Below the pieces are notes generated by a model. The model ran no database searches. It was not told where the DNA came from and was given only the letters and a program-made list of their open reading frames with translations. 64,000 bases of DNA from Clostridiales bacterium mt11 (GTDB lineage Bacteria > Bacillota > Clostridia > Tissierellales > Tepidimicrobiaceae), in assembly GCA_001282665.1 (NCBI GenBank), contig LN874944.1, forward strand, positions 1 to 64,000, written 5' to 3'. A program made the position numbers and the translations under genes. How positions within the stretch are numbered: the first letter of the stretch is position 1; each line of letters opens with the position of its first letter. Shown here in pieces: positions 9,036 to 18,301 of this stretch.

Positions 9036-9255
9036 ATAGATAAAGATAGAATATACATACTATAGTAGTAATAGTAGTAGGGGCTGTTAATATGTGTATA
9101 ACCATGTGTAAAACTTAAAATTAAATAATTACGCCATTTAATAAACTGTTAATAATTAAATTATAACTTATGGAGTTATCCCCATTATTAAGTTTGAGTT
9201 TAAATCAAAAAGTTATAAACATTTAATATACAGGGATACTAACAATTTTTGTTGA
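9036..9255. other. oriC: Origin region between dnaA and dnaN, with DnaA-trio unwinding element
   Basis: On the plus strand, six consecutive triplets TAG TAG TAA TAG TAG TAG (9063-9080) run into a GGGC clamp (9081-9084). This is followed by a one-mismatch DnaA box in minus orientation (9093-9101, TTATACACA) and a weaker box at 9105-9113. The order box, GC clamp, trios is that of the basal unwinding system described in Bacillus subtilis. A further one-mismatch box, TTATCCCCA, lies at 9176-9184, and the remaining DNA is very AT-rich. Strand opening would start at 9063 and spread leftwards. Confidence 0.75.
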
Positions 9256-10590
9256 TTATTCCCCTTTTATTTCTTTTACTAATTCTTTGATTCTATTTTT
9301 AAATTCTTCCGATTCATTAATGTCCGTTTCTATTTTGTCGTAGGCGTGTATTACGGTGGTGTGATCTCTGCCTCCAAATTCATCACCTATTTTAGGTAAA
9401 GACAAATCCGTTAATTCCCTTGTTAAGTACATGGCTACTTGCCTTGGATAAGCAATTGCCCTAGTCCTTTTCTTTGAGTTAAAATCATCTATCTTTATTT
9501 TAAAATCTTTTGACACCACTTCTTTTATTAAATCTACAGTTATTTCTTTGGGTTTGTTATTAGAGATAATGTCTTTTAAAGCCTCTTCAGCTAAATCTAC
9601 GGTAACCTTTTTATTAGTTAGTGATGAATAAGCTACTATTCTGATTAATGCTCCTTCTAGCTCTCTAATATTGGATTGTATTTTGGTTGCAATGTATAAC
9701 ATGACATCGTCTGGTACATCTATGTTTTCAACTTTTGCCTTTTTCTTAAGTATTGCAATCCTTGTTTCTAAATCTGGTGGCTGAATATCCGATATCAATC
9801 CCCATTCAAATCTAGATCTCAATCTATCCTCTAATGTTGGAATTTCTTTAGGTGGTCTATCACTGGAAATTATTATCTGTTTGTTTGCATCATGTAAAGC
9901 ATTAAATGTATGGAAGAATTCCTCTTGAGTACTTTCTTTACCAGCTATAAACTGAATATCATCTACTAATAGTACATCTACATTCCTATATTTATTTCTG
10001 AATTCATTATTTCTATCATCTCTAATGGAATTAATCAATTCATTTGTGAATTTTTCAGAGGATACGTATACTACCTTTGAGTCAGGACTTTGACTTAATA
10101 TATAATGTCCAATTGCATGCATTAAGTGAGTTTTGCCTAATCCTACGCCTCCATATATAAATAAAGGGTTGTATGCTTGTGCAGGTGCCTCTGCTACTGC
10201 TAAGGAAGCAGCGTGAGCAAATCTATTACTATTGCCAATAACAAAGGTATTAAATGTATATTTAGGATTTAGTTGAGCTCTTTCATTAGAATCCATATTA
10301 TCCATAGGTATAGATTGTCCAATATTAGAGTTTATTTCTTCTCCAGGAATTGTAAATTGAATAATATACTCTTCACCTGTAACTTGAGTCACTGCATTTT
10401 TTATTAGATTCAAATATCTGCCTTCTAAAATACCCTTTGTAAATTCGTTAGGAGCAGCAAGAATAACCCTATCGTCTGTAATAGCAATAGGTTTAATGGT
10501 TTTTAGCCAGGTATTAAAACTTACTTCTGTTAATTCTACTTTTATTAAATTCAAAACTTCGTTCCAGATATTATCAAAACTTGAAACCAT
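9256..10590 (-). CDS. dnaA: Chromosomal replication initiator DnaA
   Basis: An AAA+ initiator that binds DnaA boxes and opens the origin. Domain I covers about residues 1-80. The AAA+ module carries Walker A GGVGLGKTHLMHA and Walker B VLLVDDIQFIAG. The C-terminal domain IV has the DnaA signature FGGRDHTTVIHA, which contacts the box. The start at 10590 (MVSSFDNIWNEV) is supported by AGGAGG 9 bp upstream; the in-frame extension to 10629 has no site. Length is 444 residues, normal for the family. It is flanked on both sides by origin DNA, so autoregulation through DnaA boxes is likely. Confidence 0.98.
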   Translation of the reverse strand: MVSSFDNIWNEVLNLIKVELTEVSFNTWLKTIKPIAITDDRVILAAPNEFTKGILEGRYLNLIKNAVTQVTGEEYIIQFTIPGEEINSNIGQSIPMDNMDSNERAQLNPKYTFNTFVIGNSNRFAHAASLAVAEAPAQAYNPLFIYGGVGLGKTHLMHAIGHYILSQSPDSKVVYVSSEKFTNELINSIRDDRNNEFRNKYRNVDVLLVDDIQFIAGKESTQEEFFHTFNALHDANKQIIISSDRPPKEIPTLEDRLRSRFEWGLISDIQPPDLETRIAILKKKAKVENIDVPDDVMLYIATKIQSNIRELEGALIRIVAYSSLTNKKVTVDLAEEALKDIISNNKPKEITVDLIKEVVSKDFKIKIDDFNSKKRTRAIAYPRQVAMYLTRELTDLSLPKIGDEFGGRDHTTVIHAYDKIETDINESEEFKNRIKELVKEIKGE

Positions 10591-10692
10591 TTCATAAATC
10601 CTCCTACTTTTATTGTAAATTATAGCCATTATATAAGTTTTTATAACGCTTAGGAAAATAAAAATTGATTTATATTAAAAATGTCAACAAAA

Positions 10693-11058
10693 TTATCCAC
10701 AAAAAAATAAATAATAAAGGTAAATAATTTCATTGAAAATTGGTATAATAAGTGTGGATAAGCTATTAACAATATGTGATTATTTGTGAAAAAGCATAAA
10801 TAATTCTAAATATCCACAAACTTGTATATAAAATTTATGTGGATAATAAACTGGTTAAATACGAGACTTTGATGGTATAATAAAAAAGAAAAATATATAC
10901 TTATACACATTCTATCCACAACATGTGCATAAGTTAGATAATTCCCTGTGTAAATTAAATTATCCACATACCTATTTAATAATATCAAAAAAAGCTAATT
11001 ATATCAACAAAATTATCCACAAGACTAATAGGTTGTTAATAATTCTATTTGTGGATAT
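10693..11058. other. oriC: Major origin of replication: DnaA-box cluster
   Basis: Five perfect TTATCCACA boxes are present: 10693-10701 (+), 10753-10761 (-), 10838-10846 (-), 10960-10968 (+) and 11013-11021 (+). One-mismatch boxes lie at 10810-10818, 10901-10909, 10912-10920, 10924-10932 (-) and 11050-11058 (-). The cluster fills the 590-bp gap between dnaA and rpmH. Genes on both sides point away from it, which agrees with bidirectional replication starting here. Confidence 0.92.
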
Positions 11059-11075
11059 GGAAGTGTTTAAATTTC

Positions 11076-11104
11076 TTGACATATAGAGCTCCTATAAATA
11101 TAAT
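11076..11104 (+). promoter_or_regulatory. Consensus sigma-A promoter of rpmH-rnpA
   Basis: A perfect TTGACA (11076-11081) and a perfect TATAAT (11099-11104) are separated by 17 bp. It lies about 80 bp before rpmH and just beyond the last DnaA box. Confidence 0.9.
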
Positions 11105-11182
11105 CTATAGTAGTATTTATGTTTTCTTTAGGAAAACTTAATAGATTATCATAGATAGGAATTTTAGAGGGGGTGTAGTTAA

Positions 11183-11317
11183 ATGAAAAGAACTTATCAA
11201 CCAAAAAAGAGACAAAGAAGTAAAGAACATGGTTTTAGAAAAAGAATGAGTACAAGAGCAGGTAGAGAAGTGCTTAAAAGAAGGAGAAGAAAAGGTAGAA
11301 AAAGATTGACAGCATAA
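11183..11317 (+). CDS. rpmH: 50S ribosomal protein L34
   Basis: A 44-residue, very basic ribosomal protein beginning MKRTYQPKKRQRSKEHGFRK and ending RKGRKRLTA, which is the L34 pattern throughout. It binds 23S rRNA in the large subunit. The ribosome binding site is the GAGGGGG at about 11167. It is the first gene to the right of oriC, with a consensus promoter upstream and an attenuator-like hairpin before rnpA, as in other bacteria. Confidence 0.97.
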   Translation: MKRTYQPKKRQRSKEHGFRKRMSTRAGREVLKRRRRKGRKRLTA

Positions 11318-11341
11318 GGCCGCAGAAAGGTGGCCTTTTTA
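11316..11341 (+). terminator. Weak terminator/attenuator between rpmH and rnpA
   Basis: AAGGCC (11316-11321) and GGCCTT (11332-11337) enclose a 10-nt loop and are followed by a short T-run. The stem is short, so partial readthrough into rnpA is expected. Confidence 0.6.
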
Positions 11342-11387
11342 TTAAATGTTGGATGGATTTTTAATAGTATTTATGAGGAGCATTGCA

Positions 11388-11726
11388 ATGGATAAAGTAT
11401 ACAGGCTAAGGACTAATAAGGATTTTAAAAACGTCTATAAAAGAGGTAAAAACTATTGGAATAGGAATTTGATTTTGTATGTGAAAAATAATGGATTAGA
11501 AAATTCTAGAATAGGCTTTTCTATTACTAAAAAGGTTGGAAATAGTGTAGTAAGGAATAAGATTAGGAGAAGAATGAAAGAAGTCTGTAGACTTAATTTT
11601 GATAACATAAAAGTAGGATATGATATAATATTTATACCTAAGAAAAACGTAGTAGATATCACGTATTTGGAATTGGAAAGTGCAATGCTTCATCTTTTAA
11701 AAAAAGGAAATCTTTTAAAAAGATAA
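11388..11726 (+). CDS. rnpA: Ribonuclease P protein component
   Basis: The basic protein subunit of RNase P, which helps the catalytic RNA remove 5' leaders from pre-tRNA. The RNA-binding signature is KKVGNSVVRNKIRRRMKE. The start at 11388 (MDKVYRLRTNKDFKNVYKRG) is chosen because GAGGAG lies 7 bp upstream and it matches family N-termini; the open frame extends further upstream without support. The 112-residue length is normal. It lies between rpmH and yidD in the conserved order. Confidence 0.95.
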   Translation: MDKVYRLRTNKDFKNVYKRGKNYWNRNLILYVKNNGLENSRIGFSITKKVGNSVVRNKIRRRMKEVCRLNFDNIKVGYDIIFIPKKNVVDITYLELESAMLHLLKKGNLLKR

Positions 11727-11738
11727 AGGTGAAAATTA

Positions 11739-11954
11739 ATGGCTAAAATAGCTATTTTATTAATAAAATTTTATCAGAAATTTATTTCTAGATATATTTT
11801 AGTAGGAAGAAATTGCAGATTTTATCCGACTTGTTCTCAGTATTCTATCGAAGCTTATACAAAGTATGGTTTTATTAAAGGAACTTATTTAAGCATGAGT
11901 AGGATTTTAAAATGTCATCCATTTAACGAAGGAGGATATGATCCGCTAAAATGA
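11739..11954 (+). CDS. yidD: Membrane protein insertion efficiency factor YidD
   Basis: A small inner-face membrane-associated protein of 71 residues with the family pattern KFISRYILVGRNCRFYPTCSQYSIEAYTKYG and the C-terminal end CHPFNEGGYDP, split here only for description. It contains the three conserved cysteines. It is thought to assist YidC-dependent insertion. It starts 12 bp after rnpA and is followed by yidC 14 bp later, so the genes form one operon. Confidence 0.94.
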   Translation: MAKIAILLIKFYQKFISRYILVGRNCRFYPTCSQYSIEAYTKYGFIKGTYLSMSRILKCHPFNEGGYDPLK

Positions 11955-11968
11955 TAGGGGGTTAATAG

Positions 11969-12682
11969 ATGACTGCTTTTTTAGGTAATTTGTTAGGAGG
12001 ATTATTAAAATTTGTATTTGATATGGTTTCAAGTTTAGGTACAGAACCAGAGAAACTTTCTTATTATGCTGTTGCAATAATAATCACTACCATAATTTTT
12101 AAGTTTATTCTCTTACCTATATCTTTGCACCAAAGTAAATCTACAAAGAAAATGAATGAGATACAACCAAAAATAAAAGAAATTCAAAATAAATATAAAA
12201 ATGACCCACAGACCCAACAGGCTAAGATGATGGAAGTTTATAAGGAAAACAAGTATAATCCTGCCTCTGGGTGTTTAATTCTGCTTATTCAATTTCCAAT
12301 TATTATTGCCTTTTTTAATGTCTTAAGGGATCCCATAAAGTATGTTTTTAAGGATGCAAGTATATATGCAGCTATTAATAAAACGTTTTTGTGGATTCCT
12401 AATTTAGAAAAACCAGATCCTTATTTATGGGGATTACCACTTTTGGCTGGTTTAACTACTTACTTCCAGAGTAAACTTATGTCGGGTAACGTACAAGCTG
12501 ATCCTCAAGCTGAAGCTACTCAAAAAACTATGAATATATTCCTTCCTTTTATGATATTTTGGGCTGCTAGATCTTTTGCAGCTGGATTGGCCTTGTATTG
12601 GGTTGTAGGTAATATATTTCAAATCATTCAGTTAATGATTTCTAATAGGTCTTTGGGTAAAATTAAGGAGGAGACGAAATAG
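11969..12682 (+). CDS. yidC: Membrane protein insertase YidC/OxaA (SpoIIIJ type)
   Basis: An insertase that moves proteins into the cytoplasmic membrane. The 237-residue protein has five likely membrane segments (about residues 8-25, 33-53, 94-116, 148-165 and 190-218). Between the second and third is a basic, helical cytoplasmic loop (HQSKSTKKMNEIQPKIKEIQ). It lacks the large periplasmic domain of Gram-negative YidC, as is usual in Firmicutes. No lipobox is evident. In spore formers such a protein also acts in the forespore (SpoIIIJ). jag follows after 1 bp. Confidence 0.94.
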   Translation: MTAFLGNLLGGLLKFVFDMVSSLGTEPEKLSYYAVAIIITTIIFKFILLPISLHQSKSTKKMNEIQPKIKEIQNKYKNDPQTQQAKMMEVYKENKYNPASGCLILLIQFPIIIAFFNVLRDPIKYVFKDASIYAAINKTFLWIPNLEKPDPYLWGLPLLAGLTTYFQSKLMSGNVQADPQAEATQKTMNIFLPFMIFWAARSFAAGLALYWVVGNIFQIIQLMISNRSLGKIKEETK

Positions 12683-12683
12683 A

Positions 12684-13310
12684 ATGAGGTCCGTTGTGAA
12701 GGTTTCAAAAACTGTTGATGGAGCTATTGATGAAGCTTTAAGGGAATTAAGTGTAAAGAAAGATGATGTTCATGTAGAGGTGCTTGAAGAACCTAGTAGG
12801 GGACTATTTGGATTGATAGGTACTAAAGATGCTACAGTTAAAGTAACTGTAGTAAACGATCCTGTAGAAGTTGCAGAAAATTTTTTGAATAGAATACTTT
12901 CATCCATGAATATTAAAGGCAGTTGTCTAGTAAGGAGAGAGGATGTATCCCTATTTATAGATATAACAAATATAAACTCATCGGATATGGGGATTGTAAT
13001 TGGTAAAAGGGGAAATACTTTAGATGCTATTCAATACTTATTGAGCCTCGCAGTTAATAAAAATCGAGATGATTATGTAAAGGTAATTGTAGATGTTAAA
13101 GGATATAGGAAAAAAAGAGAAGATACGTTGATTAGATTAGCAAACAAGATGGCTGATAAGGCTAAATATAGTAAAAGACCAGTAAGACTGGAACCAATGA
13201 ATCCTTATGAAAGAAGGATTATTCATTCTGCATTACAACATGTGGATGGTATTACTACTCATAGCGAAGGGGACGATCCTTATAGAAGAGTGGTTATTCA
13301 AGCAAAATAA
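12684..13310 (+). CDS. jag: RNA-binding protein Jag/KhpB (SpoIIIJ-associated)
   Basis: A 208-residue protein with an N-terminal Jag domain (about 1-50; EEPSRGLFGLIGTKDATVKV), a type II KH domain (about 75-150; MGIVIGKRGNTLDAIQYLL) and a C-terminal R3H domain (about 150-208; NPYERRIIHSALQHVDGI). KhpB proteins bind small RNAs and influence cell division and elongation in Firmicutes. It is co-transcribed with yidC (1-bp gap) and followed by a hairpin terminator. Confidence 0.94.
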   Translation: MRSVVKVSKTVDGAIDEALRELSVKKDDVHVEVLEEPSRGLFGLIGTKDATVKVTVVNDPVEVAENFLNRILSSMNIKGSCLVRREDVSLFIDITNINSSDMGIVIGKRGNTLDAIQYLLSLAVNKNRDDYVKVIVDVKGYRKKREDTLIRLANKMADKAKYSKRPVRLEPMNPYERRIIHSALQHVDGITTHSEGDDPYRRVVIQAK

Positions 13311-13317
13311 TCGTTTA

Positions 13318-13347
13318 AAACCCAGTGTTCTACTGGGTTTCTCTTTT
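13318..13347 (+). terminator. Terminator behind jag
   Basis: A perfect 9-bp stem (13318-13326 and 13332-13340, AAACCCAGT/ACTGGGTTT) with a 5-nt loop is followed by a pyrimidine/T-rich tail. It lies between jag and mnmE, so mnmE may rely on readthrough or its own promoter. Confidence 0.75.
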
Positions 13348-13370
13348 CTACGGAAAGGCAAGGTGAGAAG

Positions 13371-14750
13371 ATGACTGATACAATTGCAGCTATTTCTACT
13401 GCCATGGGAGAATCAGGAATTGGAATTGTAAGATTAAGCGGAAAAGATGCTTTAAATATAGGCAATAGGATATTTAAGGGGAACAAAGGCAATATCTTGG
13501 AACAAGCTCAAAACAGAAAATTGAATTATGGGCATATAATAAATCCTAAAAGTGATGAAATAGTAGATGAAGTATTGATTGCTTTTATGAAAGGGCCATA
13601 TACCTATACTAGAGAAGATATAGTAGAAATATACTGTCATGGTGGAATTATACCAGTAAAAAGGATTTTAGAATTGACATTGGAATATGGTGCTAGATTG
13701 GCTGAAAAAGGGGAATTTACTAAGAGAGCATTTTTAAATGGAAGATTGGATTTGTCTCAAGCAGAAGCCGTTATAGATATGATTAAGGCAAAGACAGATA
13801 AATCCTTTCAAGTTTCATTAAATCAATTGGAAGGCAGCATATCGGCTAAAGTTAAAAAGATTAGAGATATTTTATTGGAGATGATTGCCCATATTGAAGT
13901 GTCTATTGATTTTCCAGATGAAGATGTTGAGAACTTGACTTATGGTGAGTTGGAAATAAAGGCTAAACAGGTAAAAGATGAAATTGATAAGCTTTTGAGT
14001 ACAGCTGATAGGGGAAAGATACTCAGGGATGGTTTAAATACGGTTATCTTAGGAAAACCTAATGTAGGAAAATCATCTTTATTAAATGCCATATTAAGGG
14101 AAAACAGAGCCATAGTTACGGATATACCTGGAACCACTAGAGATATTATCGAAGAATATGTAAATATGGACGGTATTCCTTTGAAAATTGTGGATACAGC
14201 AGGTATAAGAACAACTGAAAATTTAGTTGAAAAAATTGGGGTAGATAGAGCTAAAAATATGGTAGACAAGGCTGATTTGATAATTGCAGTATTTGATGCC
14301 TCAGAAAGTTTAACTGAAGAGGATTATGAGATTATAGATATAGTAAAAGATAAAAGAGCTATAATTTTATTAAACAAGTTGGATCTACCCAATGAATATG
14401 ATGAAGATTATCTAAAGAATTTAGTACGTAATAAGGAGATAATAACTACATCCATTGCTACTGGAGTAGGTATAGATAGATTAGAAGAAACGATCAAGGA
14501 TATGTTTTATTCAGGAGAATTAGATATAGACAGTGATACTATAGTTACAAATATGAGACATAAGGATCAGCTTATAAAGGCTAAAAAGAATATTGAAGAT
14601 GGACTTGATGGTATTATGTCAAATATGCCTCTGGACTGTGTAGAAGTTGATATAAAGAATTGTTGGGAAAATTTAGGAGAAATTTCTGGTGATACTATTG
14701 GAGAGGATATATTGGATAAAATTTTCTCAGAGTTTTGTATAGGTAAATAG
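13371..14750 (+). CDS. mnmE: tRNA modification GTPase MnmE
   Basis: With MnmG it installs the carboxymethylaminomethyl (or aminomethyl) group on U34 of certain tRNAs. The 459-residue protein has an N-terminal THF-binding domain, a helical domain and an inserted G domain with G1 GKPNVGKSS, G2 GTTRD, G3 DTAGI and G4 NKLD. It ends in the conserved CIGK with the functional cysteine. The neighbouring mnmG starts 22 bp later, and the pair is conserved in nearly all Firmicutes. Confidence 0.97.
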   Translation: MTDTIAAISTAMGESGIGIVRLSGKDALNIGNRIFKGNKGNILEQAQNRKLNYGHIINPKSDEIVDEVLIAFMKGPYTYTREDIVEIYCHGGIIPVKRILELTLEYGARLAEKGEFTKRAFLNGRLDLSQAEAVIDMIKAKTDKSFQVSLNQLEGSISAKVKKIRDILLEMIAHIEVSIDFPDEDVENLTYGELEIKAKQVKDEIDKLLSTADRGKILRDGLNTVILGKPNVGKSSLLNAILRENRAIVTDIPGTTRDIIEEYVNMDGIPLKIVDTAGIRTTENLVEKIGVDRAKNMVDKADLIIAVFDASESLTEEDYEIIDIVKDKRAIILLNKLDLPNEYDEDYLKNLVRNKEIITTSIATGVGIDRLEETIKDMFYSGELDIDSDTIVTNMRHKDQLIKAKKNIEDGLDGIMSNMPLDCVEVDIKNCWENLGEISGDTIGEDILDKIFSEFCIGK

Positions 14751-14772
14751 TTTATATGACGAGGTGTAAGGT

Positions 14773-16686
14773 ATGAAAGAAACAAAAAAATTTCATGCAG
14801 GAGACTATGATGTTATAGTTATTGGTGCTGGTCATGCAGGATGTGAAGCTGCTTTGGCTAGTAGCAGGATGGATATGAAAACATTGATGCTCACTATGAA
14901 TCTAGATTCCATAGGGGATATGCCCTGTAATCCTAATATTGGAGGAACGGGAAAAGGCCATCTAGTTAGGGAAATAGATGCTTTAGGGGGAGAGATGGCT
15001 TTAAATATAGACAAATCTTTTATTCAAAGCAGGATGCTCAATACATCGAAAGGCCCTGCTGTTCATTCTTTAAGAGTTCAAGCAGATAAGAAAAAATATC
15101 ATACTGAGATGAAAAAAGTATTGGAAAGTCAAAGCAATCTTATTTTAAAGCAAGGTGAAGTGGTAGATATTTTAGTGGAAGGTAATGTGGTAAAAGGGGT
15201 GGTAACAAGAACTGGTGCAACTTATTATAGTAAAGTTGTAATACTTGCTACTGGAACCTATTTAAAGGGAAGAATATTTATGGGAGAAGTAAATTATTCT
15301 AGCGGACCTGGCGGGTTATCACCTTCAAATCATCTTTCAGATTCTTTAATTAAATTAGGTATTGATTTAAGAAGATTTAAAACAGGAACTCCAGCAAGAG
15401 TACATGGAGATACGATAGATTATTCAAAGATGGAAGTTCAACCAGGAGATGAAGAAATAATACCCTTCTCATTTTTGAATATGGATAAAGAGTTTGATAT
15501 AAAACAAGTACCTTGCTATTTGACATATACAACTACTAAGACCCATGAGGTAATCAGAGAGAACTTATACCGTTCACCTATGTATTCTGGTGAAATTGAG
15601 GGAATAGGTCCTAGATACTGTCCTTCTATTGAGGATAAAGTTGTAAGATTTGCCGATAAAGAAAAACATCAGGTCTTTATTGAGCCAGAAGGTCTTAGCA
15701 CTAAAGAAATGTACGTTCAAGGAGTTAGTTCTACTTTACCTGAAGAAGTCCAATTACAAATGTATAAGACTATTATTGGTTTAGAAAAGGTACAATTTAT
15801 GAGATCTGCCTATGGCATTGAATACGATTGTATTGATCCAACTATACTTAAAAGAACTTTAGAACATAATAAGATAAAAAATCTATTTTTTGCTGGGCAG
15901 ATAAATGGTTCTTCAGGTTATGAAGAAGCAGCAGCACAAGGATTAATTGCTGGAATAAATGGAGTTATGAATATAAAAGGTAAGGAGCCTTTTATATTAG
16001 ATAGATCAGAAGCATATATTGGAGTGTTGATTGATGATTTAGTTACCAAGGGTACTAATGAACCATACAGGATGATGACTTCTAGAGCTGAATATAGATT
16101 AACGTTAAGACAGGATAATGCAGATTTAAGGTTAACCCAAAAAGGTTATGATATTGGGCTTGTATCTGAGGAGAGATACCAAAAGGTTATTAAAAAGAAA
16201 AAACAGATAGAAACAGAGCTAAAAAGACTGAAGACTATCCAAGTAACACCTACACAAGATACAAATGATTTTTTAATAAGTTTAAATAGTACGCCCTTAA
16301 AGACAGCTGTTAGCCTATATGATTTAATTAAAAGACCAGAACTTAATTACGAAATAATAAAGGGATTAGACAAAGACAGAGAAGAATTGCCTAGAGAGAT
16401 TAGACTTCAAGTTGAAACTCAGATTAAATATGAAGGCTATATAAAAAAACAAATGGCACAAATTGAACATTTTAAAAAATTAGAAGGAAAGAAATTAGAC
16501 GAAAATCAAGATTATAATGAAATAAAGGGTTTAAGCAATGAAGCTAAACAAAAATTAAATCAAATAAAACCAGATTCTGTAGGTCAAGCTTCAAGGATTT
16601 CAGGAATCAGTCCTGCAGATATTAATGTTTTGTTAATCTATTTAGAGCAAAAAAGGAGAAAAGTGAAAGGAGAAGACAATGACTGA
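14773..16686 (+). CDS. mnmG: tRNA uridine-5-carboxymethylaminomethyl synthesis enzyme MnmG (GidA)
   Basis: The FAD-dependent partner of MnmE. The dinucleotide-binding motif GAGHAGCEAA lies at about residues 18-27. The conserved GGIGKGHL-like stretch appears as GGTGKGHLVREIDALGG, followed by family motifs RMLNTSKGPAVHSLRAQ-like and TGTPAR. Length is 637 residues, as expected. A coiled, Lys/Gln-rich C-terminal region mediates MnmE and tRNA binding. The 3' end overlaps rsmG by 8 bp. Confidence 0.97.
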   Translation: MKETKKFHAGDYDVIVIGAGHAGCEAALASSRMDMKTLMLTMNLDSIGDMPCNPNIGGTGKGHLVREIDALGGEMALNIDKSFIQSRMLNTSKGPAVHSLRVQADKKKYHTEMKKVLESQSNLILKQGEVVDILVEGNVVKGVVTRTGATYYSKVVILATGTYLKGRIFMGEVNYSSGPGGLSPSNHLSDSLIKLGIDLRRFKTGTPARVHGDTIDYSKMEVQPGDEEIIPFSFLNMDKEFDIKQVPCYLTYTTTKTHEVIRENLYRSPMYSGEIEGIGPRYCPSIEDKVVRFADKEKHQVFIEPEGLSTKEMYVQGVSSTLPEEVQLQMYKTIIGLEKVQFMRSAYGIEYDCIDPTILKRTLEHNKIKNLFFAGQINGSSGYEEAAAQGLIAGINGVMNIKGKEPFILDRSEAYIGVLIDDLVTKGTNEPYRMMTSRAEYRLTLRQDNADLRLTQKGYDIGLVSEERYQKVIKKKKQIETELKRLKTIQVTPTQDTNDFLISLNSTPLKTAVSLYDLIKRPELNYEIIKGLDKDREELPREIRLQVETQIKYEGYIKKQMAQIEHFKKLEGKKLDENQDYNEIKGLSNEAKQKLNQIKPDSVGQASRISGISPADINVLLIYLEQKRRKVKGEDND

Positions 16687-17395
16687 TGTAAATGCATTAA
16701 TTGATGGAGCAAAAACATTAGGAATAGATTTGACTAAGGAGAAAGAAAACAAATTTATACTATATAAAGAATTGCTAAAAGAGTGGAATCAAAAGATAAA
16801 TATTACTTCCATCACAGATAATGTGGAGATAGATATAAAGCATTTTATAGATAGTATAACTCCTTTTACAACAAATCTATTTAATGGAAAAGCTAAAGTA
16901 ATTGACATAGGCACAGGCGGAGGTTTTCCAGGGATTCCTTTAAAGATTGTTAATGAGGATTTAGATGTAGTATTGTTAGATAGCTTAAATAAAAGGATTA
17001 CATTTTTAAATGAAGTAATAAGTACTTTAAAACTTGAGGATATTATTGCAATTCATGGTAGAGCTGAAGAATTTGGTAGAGATAAAGATTATAGGGAAAA
17101 ATATGATATTGCAATTTCAAGAGCGGTAGCTTCATTAAACACCCTTTCTGAATATACACTACCTTTCGTAAAGGTAGGAGGACATTTTATTGCTATGAAG
17201 GGTTCTGAAATTGAAGAAGAATTAATAGAGGCAAAAAAGGGAATAGGAATGTTAGGTGGAAAGGTAGTAGATGTAAAAACTTTAATTCTTCCTGAAAGTA
17301 ATATAGCACATAGTTTGATAATAATAGAAAAAGTAAAGGAAACTCCGACAAAATACCCTAGGGGTGGAGGTAAACCTAAGAAAAAACCATTGTAA
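16679..17395 (+). CDS. rsmG: 16S rRNA (guanine527-N7)-methyltransferase RsmG (GidB)
   Basis: An AdoMet-dependent enzyme that methylates G527 of 16S rRNA; loss of function gives low-level streptomycin resistance in several bacteria. The AdoMet motif DIGTGGGFPGIPLKI is at about residues 78-92 and the family motif ISRAVASL follows at about 150. The 238-residue length is normal, and the basic C-terminal tail GGGKPKKKPL is typical. The start overlaps the mnmG end, and the order mnmE-mnmG-rsmG-noc is that of B. subtilis. Confidence 0.96.
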   Translation: MTDVNALIDGAKTLGIDLTKEKENKFILYKELLKEWNQKINITSITDNVEIDIKHFIDSITPFTTNLFNGKAKVIDIGTGGGFPGIPLKIVNEDLDVVLLDSLNKRITFLNEVISTLKLEDIIAIHGRAEEFGRDKDYREKYDIAISRAVASLNTLSEYTLPFVKVGGHFIAMKGSEIEEELIEAKKGIGMLGGKVVDVKTLILPESNIAHSLIIIEKVKETPTKYPRGGGKPKKKPL

Positions 17396-17503
17396 TTAGA
17401 GGAAATTTGACGATAAAAAGTTTGGGCAATATGAAGGAAATAATTTTGTTTTATAGAATATAGAATATAAAGGTTACTATAATGTCTATTGAGAAGAGGG
17501 ATA

Positions 17504-18301
17504 ATGATGAAAAATATACAACCTGAGATAAAGTATATTCCTATAGGATCAATTAGACCTAATCCGTATCAACCAAGAAAAAATTTTAATAAAAAATCTT
17601 TGGAAGAGTTGAGCCAATCTATAAAGTCTTTTGGATTAATTCAGCCTATTAGTGTTAGAAAGTTACAAAATGGTAATTATGAGCTAATTGCTGGAGAAAG
17701 AAGATTAAGAGCTTCGGAATTAGCAGAACTTGAGGAAATACCTGCTATTATTGTAGAATATAGAGATAATGAATCGGCCATGATGGCCTTGATTGAAAAT
17801 TTGCAGAGAGAAGATTTAAATTTTATTGAAGAAGCTGAGGGATATTATAATTTAATAGTTGATCATGGCTTTACTCAACAGCAATTAGCAGAAAAAATGG
17901 GAAAAAGTCAATCGACTATAGCAAATAAATTGAGATTGTTAAAGTTGCCAGAGGATATTAAAAAGAAATTATTGGAAAACAATTTAACCGAAAGACATGG
18001 ACGAGCTCTGTTAAAATTACCAGGTGATGATTTAAAGAGGGAAATACTTGATAAGATAATTAAAAATGAATTAAATGTAAGTAAAACAGAAAATCTAGTT
18101 GACGAGATATTAAATGATTTAACTAAAGATGAAAAAAAGGAACAAAAACGGAATGTGCGAGGATTGATAAGTACTAGGATTTATTTAAACACTATTAAAA
18201 ATGCTTATACAGCAATAAAGGAAAGTGGAGTAGAAGCTGAGTATTTAGAAAAAGATAAAGGTGAATATGTAGAGGTAACTATTAAAATACCTAAGAAATA
18301 A
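17504..18301 (+). CDS. noc: Nucleoid occlusion protein Noc (ParB-like)
   Basis: A ParB-family DNA-binding CTPase. The N-terminal CTP-binding part holds GERRLRASE and ALIENLQRE. A helix-turn-helix follows (FTQQQLAEKMGKSQSTIANK, about residues 125-150), then a C-terminal dimerisation region. Its place between rsmG and parA is that of B. subtilis noc, and it differs from the second ParB at 19890, so Noc is the better name. In Bacillus, Noc stops Z-ring assembly over the nucleoid. The ATG at 17504 follows GAGGG; the TTG at 17489 is an alternative. No Bacillus-type Noc-binding site was seen in the window. Confidence 0.82.
   Translation: MMKNIQPEIKYIPIGSIRPNPYQPRKNFNKKSLEELSQSIKSFGLIQPISVRKLQNGNYELIAGERRLRASELAELEEIPAIIVEYRDNESAMMALIENLQREDLNFIEEAEGYYNLIVDHGFTQQQLAEKMGKSQSTIANKLRLLKLPEDIKKKLLENNLTERHGRALLKLPGDDLKREILDKIIKNELNVSKTENLVDEILNDLTKDEKKEQKRNVRGLISTRIYLNTIKNAYTAIKESGVEAEYLEKDKGEYVEVTIKIPKK

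Noticed and set aside
10806..10988. Minus-strand open frame of 60 codons within the DnaA-box cluster
   Set aside because: The frame is built of repeated DnaA boxes, lacks a ribosome binding site and lies in oriC.
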